64,000 bases of DNA from Castanea sativa (Eukaryota; Streptophyta; Magnoliopsida; Fagales; Fagaceae). Position numbers and translations under genes: made by a program. This document shows, piece by piece, positions 56,087 to 64,000 of the stretch. Location: assembly GCF_040712315.1 (NCBI RefSeq), contig NC_134020.1, positions 10,954,751 through 11,018,750 of the forward strand, read 5' to 3'. The notes below the pieces were generated by a model. It did no database searches. It was given only the letters and a program-made list of their open reading frames with translations, and was not told the origin of the DNA. Positions within the stretch are counted from its first letter, which is position 1, and the number at the start of each line of letters is the position of its first letter.

Positions 56087-59000
56087 CTAGACCTTTTTAG
56101 ATGCAAACTTGGAGTTGGGATTATTCCTAATATCAGCTCCAGCATTGGTATAAAGGTTAAAAACCTTCACCAACTCATGAATAAGTGCAACAAAATCATG
56201 TGCTTTTGACACAGGCACTTTTTGTTTGGGAGATTGCTTTAAAGCTTGCAGCTTAAAGCAATTTGGTCTAGTATGCCCAGCTCTACCACAAAAGTGACAA
56301 ACCCACTGTGGTTTGTAGTTTTTCTTGTTTCCAGATTGATTTGTCTTTTTGGGCTCAGACTCACTCAAATCTACTCTAGTTCTTCTAGAAGCAGGAGATA
56401 CTACTTTGTGAACCTTAACATCAGAAAGAGTTTGACGAACAATAGAGGAAGATGTAGCCAGCACAAACTTAGGAGGATTTACTATGGTAGTAGATCCATT
56501 CTCAATAAACCCTAGACCTGTCTTATCAGAAATAGAATTTTGAACATGTAACATCTCATCTAGTTTAGAGGTAGAAGTTCCATCTATTTTTTCTCTAGCA
56601 ATAGATAATTCTAATTCTAAACTTTTTACTTTTTCAAGCAAAGACATTTTCTCAATCTTAACAGAGTTCAGGAGTTCATTAGCATCAAACAACTTTAGCA
56701 GCAAACTTTTCTTTTCCAGTTCAAGAGTGTTTATCTTTTTCAAACCTAATTCCACACTCATAGCATCTTTAGCTGTTGTCTTGCAAAACTTGTTATAAGC
56801 TTCTGTTAAGGTACAAAAAATCACGACATCATGGCCCAAAGTAGCACAGTGAATGCATCCCATGGAAAATAACAATAAAAGGGTCAAAGCTCTCCACAAC
56901 AAAGAGGGGAGTAAGCCCAAGTCCATTAAAAAGGATTTTTAGCCCAAAATTCATGGAGGGATGGACCTTAAGGCCTATCAAACGAAAGGAAAAAAGGGCC
57001 CAACTTATCAAGATTAGAAAACCAAAAAGAGCCCAACAATAAGTATTGAGCCGGGATACCCAGAGGCTGTTAGGGGCTCGGGGTCCTCGAGACGTGCAGA
57101 ACAGCTGAGAATGAAATTAAGACAGCTCAAGAGGAGTACTAGGAAACATGGGAAATGAAGAGCAAAAGCATCATTCCCAATCACTCGATGATGCAAAAGG
57201 GAACTAGAAGGATTGGAAAGTGACAACTCATGAACAAGGAGGCTGGTACCTCGAGGAACCTAGGAAGAAGAACTATGAAGGGAAGTAGCAAAGGGGGCTT
57301 TTAACCTGGCTGGGATAGAATCGGCCCACTTAGGAAAAATGACAAAAAGGAAGGGCAGCCAAAAAAGCTGAGTCTGGAAAAGGAAAATAGAGAAGCCTTG
57401 GAGGAAGAGAAATTGAAGGTCAGCTCCCCCGAAGACACCTTAGAATGGAAGGTTAGCAAGGGGCTTTTGAAAAAAAGGCACCAAAAGAAGAAAACTATGA
57501 GAAACAAGGAATGGATCAGCCACCAAAGTTGCTGGCACGCTACGGGCTCTGTTGCCTAGGGGAGCAAAGAGAGGGAACTAGTGGTACCGCCCTAAGGTGA
57601 CACTATAAAAGGAGGAAGCAGCAATAGTGAAGGTCATTCAAAAACAACGAACCAGAATTGAATCATTGAGAAACAAACTCTGTCAAAAATTCAAAAAAAG
57701 TAGTAAAGAGAAAAGAAATACTGCCCGATGTACCAAGACAGCCACTATAGAACATACTTGGATCCAAAGTGATTCAAACTTTGCAAGTCTTAAAGGCTTA
57801 GAAGGCCATCTAAGTCTGTAACTTTTGAGTTTATTTGGACCTTGTAATAAGTCTTAGTGAGCACTTTGTGATTCATCAATTAGAAGTAATGAAATATTCT
57901 TTAATGATCTGAGGATCCTCAACATTCATTCTACGTTCTTTCCTTATGTACTGTTCCTTTACTATTTTCTTGCTGTTCAATATATATATATATGTACAAT
58001 CTTGCTTGCTAGAATATATGTATTGTAGGATTCCCGCTCTGTGCATCACTTGGTTTGTAAACAACCCTCTTAGCTGCGGTGAACCAAGCCCGTTTCCTTA
58101 ATACAATAACAACAAGGCCTAGGATCCTTGCTTCTATTTTGGGCCTGGACATTTTGTCGAAAACAGACCCTCACAGCTTCCTGCAAATCTGCATTTTCTG
58201 AGAGTTCCCCACTAGAAGGGTTCTCATCGACAGTCTCAATTTCACTTACTACAGCAGTAGCAGTGAAAGCCATAAAGTTTCCTTCTTGATCACTTTCAGA
58301 CTCATGATCAGAAACTTCATCATCACTCAAGGTAACAACCATAGCCTTACCTTTTGACTTCAAGAAGGTTGGGCACTCAGATTTCATATGACTATAACCC
58401 TGACAACCATAACACTATTGTCCTAAAGAATTTGTTGAAGATTGACCTACTTTTTCTTTTGATTTTTCACCATTATTGTTCTTAGCAGTGTCACTCTTCT
58501 TTACATTCCTAGTATCAACATTGTTTCTGTTTCTTGCTTTCCTATTATTGTTTTTCAGAGAGTTTCTAAAGTTCTTGGCAAGATAAGCAATCTCAGTAGA
58601 TAAAAGTTCATCGTCAAATCCACAATCATCAACATCATCAACAGATTTTAAGGCCACAGATTTGAATTTATTTGTCTTTGGCAAATTAGATGCATAGGAT
58701 TGAAGAGATCCTACAAGTTCATCTACAAGGATAGAGTCAATATCTTTACTTTCAATGATGATAGTTACTTTGGGTCTAAAGTTCTCAGTCAAAGATCTAA
58801 GAATTTTCGTAACAATTTTAGGTTGATCATAGATTTCACCCAAATTGAAAGCAGAATTAACAATATCATTTAATCTAGCATAGAATTCATCATAATACTC
58901 ATCTTTAGACATTCTAGTACTTTCAAACGTAGATGTCAACTGCTACACCTTGTTTATTTTTACTGCCTTAGTGCCTTCATACACAGTTTTCAAGATATTC

Positions 59001-59222
59001 CATGCAGTGCGAGCAGTCTCAACATTTGAAATTCTCTTAAATTCTTCCATAAAAACAACATTGAATATCGCATTCATAGCTTTACTATTAAAGCTTGTTG
59101 CTTCCTTTGGGGTAGTGGTCCATTCACCAATAGCTGTGGTTGGTCGTTCCCAACCATTTTCAATAGACAGCTATACTCTTTCTTCTATAGATTTTAAGAA
59201 GACTTTCATTCTAACTTTCTAG
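56087..59222 (-). pseudogene. Copia gag polyprotein (UBN2 type), split by a solo LTR
   Basis: Reading starts upstream of 59222 (ENGWERPTTAIGEWTT) and passes through the UBN2 gag core: FNSKAMNAIFNVVFMEEFKR, AWNILKTVYEGTKAVK, then YARLNDIVNSAFNLGE and ILRSLTENFRPKVTIIIE. A first zinc knuckle CYGCQGYSHMKSEC lies near 58395-58430, after an in-frame TAG. The frame continues to DLQEA, where a solo LTR intervenes (56804-58175), then resumes exactly as YNKFCKTTAKDAMSVELGLK, a coiled-coil-like stretch, and a second knuckle CHFCGRAGHTRPNC (about 56265-56306), ending at 56087. Gag packages element RNA. Stops near 59170, 58940 and 58436 inactivate it. Confidence 0.85.
56804..58175 (+). mobile_element. 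Solo LTR inserted in the Copia gag
   Basis: A 1372-bp segment starts TGTTAAGG and ends CCTCACA and is flanked by a perfect 5-bp duplication GCTTC (56799-56803 and 58176-58180). Removing it and one GCTTC joins the gag codons without a gap. ACTATAAAAGGAGG at about 57602 gives the plus orientation. No internal region remains, so the parent element was removed by LTR-LTR recombination. A (TA)n stretch lies at about 57980-57992. Confidence 0.9.
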
Positions 59223-59339
59223 TATGCATAGTTATTACCATCAAAGTGTTGGGGAATCACAAGAGAGTGACCGTGTTCCATGACAGCAGAGGTGAAGATT
59301 CAACTCTAGGTAAAGATACCTAAAAACAAGAGCTAACCT

Positions 59340-59351
59340 GCTCTGATACCA
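59340..59351 (-). promoter_or_regulatory. Primer-binding site of the Copia-type element
   Basis: TGGTATCAGAGC on the minus strand, two bases inside the 5' LTR, complementary to initiator tRNA-Met. Confidence 0.9.
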
Positions 59352-59353
59352 AT

Positions 59354-60208
59354 TGAGAGTTCATTTAGACCCTTTAAACCAGATTGTTTAACCTAATTAA
59401 TTAGCCAAATGATTACTTAGATTAATTTCCAGATCTAGGTTAAACACAAATAAATCATATCATGCAAAGTTACGAAAAAGTAAATAACATCATGATATGA
59501 TTACCCAGGAAAACCAATGAAACTAACTCATTTCAAGCTAAAAATATGGGGAGCATTTGACCTAACTATCCTCAAGGTAAAGCAAATACATTATAAGAGA
59601 ATTGAAGTTTTTACAATCAGATTTAGCCCTAAATCTATTGCTACCTTATGTAGTAACTTGCTGGCACGACCACGTGAAAGCTTCGAATCCATGGACTCCT
59701 TCTCTTCTTGGATTTGCAGCAACACAAACACACCCTTACTTGTGACTTTGAGACTCCACTCAAAGGTTACAGATCACCTTCATTTGTTGATCTTGATGCA
59801 CCAACTAGTTTTACCGATCCTTGATTGTAGTTTAAACTCCGGTAGAATCTTTTGTAGTTAGAAGGTATAGAACTTCTTGAATCTCACAAAAAGTAGCACA
59901 CAAGTCTTTTCCCAAAAGTCTTCAAAACATAGCTAGGGTTTTCCTTTTATATGTGAAGAAGTTTAAGTGAAACCCTAAACATTTTTGTAGAGTTTGGACT
60001 GAAATAAACTTCTGCAGAAAACTTTGTCTACGATTTTCAATCGGTCGGGTCTAATTCTCGATCGGTTGAGAAAGGCGGAACATGACTTCTCTTTTTAGCA
60101 ATCAGTTGGACTTTAAATCTTGAAACACATTTATTTAAGTATTGCCTAAACACTTAGACTAGACATGTTTTGCTTTCGGTTTGCCAACACAATACAATCA
60201 TGATTCTA
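59354..60208 (-). repeat. 5' LTR of the Copia-type element, outer end missing
   Basis: It matches 51581-52474 from TGAGAGTTCATTTAGACC to AATCATGATTCTA. The last 30 or so bases of the other LTR, up to CCTAACA, are replaced by unrelated DNA. No target duplication can therefore be identified on this side. Confidence 0.85.
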
Positions 60209-60345
60209 TGTGCTTTGATCAATTATTTGTATGTGTTTTCGAAAGACTTTAAGATTTGAGTATATGTGTATTAAATGATTCTTCACATGTTTGGAAAACT
60301 ATGTTGGATATTTTGAGTGAAATTGTGAAATCAAACAGTCATGAG
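60209..60345. other. Unassigned DNA at the Copia/gypsy junction
   Basis: About 137 bp belonging neither to the Copia LTR on its left nor to the gypsy RNase H on its right. Both neighbours are truncated at its edges, which suggests a deletion or rearrangement with filler sequence. Confidence 0.5.
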
Positions 60346-61515
60346 TAGGGTAATTCTGTTCATACCTTTTTAGCTGCCTAGAAGCATATGCTATCACATT
60401 TCCATGCTGCATAAGCACACAACCAAGACCTTTCTGAGAAGCATCACTGTAAATTACAAATCCCCCTGAACCCGTTGGCAATGTCAAAATTGGAGTAGAC
60501 ACCAACCGGTTTTTCAATTCTTGGAAGCTCTTTTCACATTCATCTTTCCACAAGAATTTAGCATTCTTTTGGGTCAATCTAGTCAAGGGACCTGCTATAC
60601 GTGAAAAACCTTCAACAAACCTCTTATAGTAACCTGCAAGACCCAAGAAACTACGAACTTCAGATACATTTGTTGGTCTAGGCCAATTTACCACAGCTTC
60701 CACCTTTTTAGGATCCACAAAAATGCCATCCTTAGATATTACATGCCCCAAAAACTTTACCTCATCTAACCAAAACTCACACTTCTTAAACTTGGCATAT
60801 AATTTTTGCTCCCTCAAGGCTGTAACACCATCCTCAAGTGTTCTACATGCTCCTCTTGAGTTTTAGAATATACTAAAATATCATAAATAAAAACAATAAC
60901 AAACCGATCCAAATAAGGCTTGAACACACGGTTCATTAAATCCATGAAGGCAGTAGGGGCATTAGTCAATCCAAATGGCATCACCAGAAACTCATAGTGT
61001 CTGTAACGAGTACGAAAGGTAGTCTTAGGTATATCTTCTTGCTTAACCTTGAGTTGATGATAACCTAATCTGAGGTCAATCTTCGAAAAGACTTTAGCAC
61101 CTTGCAATTGATCAAACAAATCATCAATTCTAGGTAAAGGATATTTATTCCTCACAGTGACCTTATTCAACTGCCTATAGTCAATGCATAATCTCATAGA
61201 CCCATCATTTTTCTTTGCAAAAAGAACAAGAGCACTCCAAGGAGATACACTAGGTCGAATAAATCCCTTTTCTAAAAGATGTTGCAATTGCAATTTCAGC
61301 TCCTTCAACTCTACAGGTGCCATGCGATATGGTGCCATAGAAATAGGTGCAATTCCTGGCATTAAGTCAATGGCAAATTCTATCTCCCTATCAAACGGTA
61401 ACCCAGGGAGATTCTCAAGAAATACATCAACAAAGTCCCTCACAATAGGAATGTCATCAATCTTAATCCTTTCCATCTGGTTATCCACCACATATGCAAG
61501 ATAACCTTTACAACC
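60346..61515 (-). pseudogene. Ty3/gypsy reverse transcriptase and truncated RNase H
   Basis: RT blocks on the minus strand: [56 protein letters not shown], and [18 protein letters not shown]. The catalytic block reads [10 protein letters not shown], with the first aspartate of the usual DD changed to Tyr. A frameshift at about 60815 moves to [40 protein letters not shown] and RNase H ([20 protein letters not shown]). Homology stops after QNYPTHD at about 60346. The rest of RNase H, integrase and the 3' LTR are missing. The element is dead on at least these counts. Confidence 0.9.
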
Positions 61516-61792
61516 TTTTCTAAGTAACTTATTAGCATGATGGTAGAAATAACATTAGACACGAGGCTCTCTCTAGACCCATGAAATACGAATTCAGGTC
61601 GACCCGGAATACAAAACACCATTTCCTTCTTGTAACAGTCAACATTAGCATGGTAAGCTGCTAACCAATCCATGCCTAATATTACATCAAATTCTTGAAT
61701 TTCTAAGAGAATCAAATCAGCCAACAACTCATTTTCTCCAATCTTAATCACACAAGACTTACATATAAACTTAGCAACCATAGTTTCACCCA
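61516..61792 (-). pseudogene. Gypsy protease C-terminal part (left of the TIR insertion)
   Basis: It reads MVAKFICKSCVIKIGENELL, LILLEIQEFDVILGMDWLAA and YHANVDCYKKEMVFCIPGRP, the second half of a plant gypsy protease up to the pre-RT linker. A frameshift near 61545 shifts the reading before VVDNQMERI. It continues the codons broken at 62790-62799. Confidence 0.85.
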
Positions 61793-61910
61793 TTGTTATG
61801 AATACCGTTTCGGACCCCGTTTCGGTTTGTCCATTGGAACGGAATATTTCGGTACCGGCCTATTTCAGCGTACTGTTTCAGAGTATTTCGGAGTTACGAT
61901 ATTTTATAAT

Positions 61911-61941
<31 letters not shown>

Positions 61942-62789
61942 TATATTATTAATAAAAAAACCTATATAAATTATTAAAGATTTTAAAGAAGTTATAAGTA
62001 CATATTTAAACTAATATGTAATCTTTAAGTCCAAATAAGAATAATAATAATAATAATAATAAGTATCAATTAAATCATGTATAAAATATAATAAGAGTAA
62101 TAATATGAAAAAAAAAAAAAAAACTTGAAGTTAATATTGGAAGTTGGAACAGTGAAAGAGGGTAAAAGCTCCCACATTCATTTTTATTGTTAATCACGTG
62201 GGGCACACAAAAACAAAACAAAGAAAATTTTCAAATTTTAAAATACAAGTAATAAAAGGGGAGCATGTCGGCTGGCAAAAACTAAACAAATAAAAAAAAT
62301 CAAAACAAAGGACATAGCAATTAATGAAGAGTAAGGAGGCTCACAAGTAGTCCCATATATTTCCTTTACAGCACACAAATTAAAAAAGGAAAGGCAGAGT
62401 GGCAGCCTGCAGCAGGACCGAAACACACCAGAAGAAAAAATAAAAAAGAGAAGAAGGGTCCCAAACCCACCAAAAGAAGAAGAAAAAGAAGAAGAAGAAG
62501 AAGGGTCTAAAACCCAGAAGAAGAAGAAAAAAAAAAGAAAAGAAAAAAAGAAGCAAAAGGGTCCGTAACCAAGAAGAAGAAGGTATGATTGTTTTTTTTT
62601 TTTTAAGCCAAAATCTGATACTGGCTGAAATTTGTATTTCGGTCGAAATTGGCCGGAATGGCCGGAACGCCCCGAAATAGGCCGAAATTTGACCCGAGGT
62701 GGAACAAGGGGTATTGTGGTACCGGTTTGCATGCCGGTACGAAATATTCCGGCCGTTTCGGCCGGAACGGAACGGAATCAATAATAATG
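61793..62789. mobile_element. 997-bp TIR element (MULE-like) in the gypsy protease
   Basis: A 10-bp duplication GTTTCACCCA (61783-61792 and 62790-62799) flanks it exactly, and removing the insert plus one copy restores the protease codons. The ends are inversely related (TTATGAATACCGTTTCGG left; TTATTGATTCCGTTCCG from the right) and rich in CCGTTTCGG/CCGGCCG motifs. A duplication of 9-11 bp fits Mutator-like elements. The interior has an A-run and (TA)n tract (about 61911-61945), an (AAT)n tract (about 62041-62060) and a purine-rich GAA tract (about 62440-62560). No transposase was found. Confidence 0.82.
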
Positions 62790-63973
62790 GTTTCACCCAA
62801 AGGAGTAGAAACAGAAAGTTCAAAGTCCAACAATTCAGGCACACAATCAGCATATTTCATATAAGCACAAGATATAAAGGAATGAGTGAAACCAGGATTA
62901 ATAAGAACTCGTGCAGTATGAGAAAATATGGGAATGGTACCTGTCACCACTGACTTGGATGCCTTAGCATCTTGCTCAGTAATAGCAAACACGCATCCTT
63001 GGACTTTTGGCCTTTGCTTCACATCAGTAGGCTTAGCCATCAACTCACTCTTCAAGGCTAGGCAATCTTTGATACGATGTCCTATTTGACCACACTTAAA
63101 ACAAGCCCCGCTTTCACGATAGCAAACACCCTTATGCTTTTTACCACACTTCTGACAAACCTCTATTACCTGTTGCACCATTTTAGTCTTCGGTTCTGCT
63201 GTAGTCTTCTTCTTAAATGGCTTATTGTGTTCATTCCCTCTATGAAACCCTTCAGTCTTAGGCCTTTTGTTATTCTGATTCCTAATCCTCTGATAGTCTT
63301 CACACTCCTTTTCAACAACCTTTGCAGTCTCCACAACCTCAGAATATGACTTCAATCGTGAGGCTGCCATCCTAGTTTTGATACTTGGTTGTAGTCCCCT
63401 CTGAAATTTCTTAGCCTTTCTAACATCATCAACCACAATGTGAGGGGCAAATAGAGACAACTCAGTAAATTTAGCCTCATATTGTAACACCGTTTTATTC
63501 CCTTGAATGAGCTCCATAAACTCCACTTCTTTCCCATCTTGTACACTTTCTGGAAAATACCTTTCATAGAAGGCCTCAAGGAAAATACTCCAAGTCAGTA
63601 TCTCATCTTCCTCAAGTGGCAAAGTCTTTTTGGTAGATCTCCACCAATGCTTTGCTTCCCCTTTCAGCATAAAGGAAGCAAAAGAGACTTTTTGCACTTC
63701 AGTACAACCAATCACATCAAAAATTTTCTCCAGTTGCATTATCCAGGATTCCACTTCCGTACGGTCAGGGTTGCCCAAAAATGAAGGAGGACCTAATTTC
63801 CTAAATTGCTCAATAGTACATCCTTCAATCTCAGCATCTTTGGGCTTAATTGTTCCACTAGTACTAACATGCTTCTCCACCACCTCAGCAAGACTTCTGA
63901 TAGCACTTAAAACACCCTCAAGGCTCTCAGATTTTAGTTCAAGACCAGAAGGGTTAGAATTGCGGGGTGGCAT
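62790..63973 (-). pseudogene. Ty3/gypsy gag and protease N-terminal part
   Basis: An open frame of about 395 codons from ATG 63973 (MPPRNSNPSGLELKSESLEG). It has a retrotransposon gag core (FMLKGEAKHWWRSTKK, FYERYFPESVQDGKEVEFME, AKFTELSLFAPHIV, KFQRGLQPSIKTRM) and basic residues, then a CCHC knuckle CFKCGQIGHRIKDC (about 63050-63091). The protease active site reads VLINPGFTHSFIS, with Asn in place of the catalytic Asp. The frame is broken at GET by the TIR insertion; beyond that point the ORF reads element DNA and is not meaningful. The gag itself is intact, so packaging in trans is conceivable, but the protease is inactive. Confidence 0.88.
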
Positions 63974-64000
63974 TTTCCTATAACCAAATAAACAACACCT
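63974..64000 (-). other. Leader upstream of the gypsy gag, cut by the window edge
   Basis: Only 27 bp remain. The 5' LTR and primer-binding site of the gypsy element lie outside the window. Confidence 0.5.

Larger units (their letters stand above)
51581..60208 (-). mobile_element. Copia-type LTR element with gag and a second ORF but no pol
   Basis: The LTRs at 51581-52474 (3') and 59354-60208 (5') match over almost their whole length. A primer site (TGGTATCAGAGC on the minus strand, 59340-59351) adjoins the 5' LTR. The polypurine tract (GCCAAAGGGGGAGAT on the minus strand, about 52475-52490) adjoins the 3' LTR. The interior has a UBN2-type gag with two zinc knuckles and, downstream, an ORF of the putative plant transposon protein type. 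No protease, integrase, RT or RNase H was found in the 3.6 kb after gag. The outer about 30 bp of the 5' LTR are missing. Confidence 0.85.

Noticed and set aside
62238..62853. Phe/Ser-rich minus-strand ORFs, and the C-terminal end of the 456-codon gag ORF
   Set aside because: They read the GAA-rich tract and ends of the TIR insertion, not gypsy coding sequence.

Overview
The window is plant nuclear DNA, most likely from a eudicot and probably a woody one. It is AT-rich. It holds one intron-rich NLR (NB-LRR) disease-resistance locus on the minus strand, set in a dense, multiply nested graveyard of plant transposable elements (Copia, Ty3/gypsy, Tat-like, TRIM, L1-type LINE, SINE, PIF/Harbinger-like and MULE-like elements) and a decayed endogenous pararetrovirus. 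The NLR belongs to the RPS2/RGC2/At4g27190-type clade. The genus cannot be fixed from sequence alone. No rRNA gene, functional tRNA gene, CRISPR array or prokaryotic gene was seen.

Layout, left to right. 1-2522: 5' end (leader, primer-binding site, 1.4-kb LTR) of a minus-strand Copia-like element. 2523-5820: broken caulimovirid-like reverse transcriptase/RNase H, followed by a virus-like TATA promoter region. 5821-6649: (TA)n and AT-rich repeats. 6650-9018: decayed Tat-like LTR element with a minisatellite and a cut 3' LTR. 9217-15828: a TIR element split by a complete but mutated chromodomain Ty3/gypsy element (9888-15474). 17021-17199: SINE. 19601-38784: the NLR locus, with introns loaded with TRIMs, a Harbinger-like element, a LINE tail and a tandem LTR element. 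41251-42772: long-TIR element carrying a nested Harbinger-like element. 43894-46252: a MITE and two tail-only retro-insertions. 47842-51420: LINE cut off in its reverse transcriptase. 51581-60208: minus-strand Copia-type element carrying gag and a second plant-transposon-type ORF but no pol, with a solo LTR inside gag. 60346-63973: minus-strand Ty3/gypsy gag-protease-RT-RNase H, split by a 997-bp TIR element and missing integrase.

The point of most interest is the NLR. Its 979-codon first exon has two consecutive nucleotide-binding modules exactly 163 residues (489 bp) apart, each with its own P-loop, kinase-2 and RNBS-B motif. Only the second continues into the GLPLA/ARC region and the LRRs. 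The copies meet at an 8-bp microhomology that is also present at both parental positions, so a single unequal exchange explains them. The coiled-coil domain is absent and the MHD motif reads MHN. Downstream LRR modules are separate phase-0 exons with recurring junction residues. Two of them look like terminal modules, so the locus may be a fusion or read-through of two NLR genes. All exon joins are inferred from splice consensus and reading phase only.
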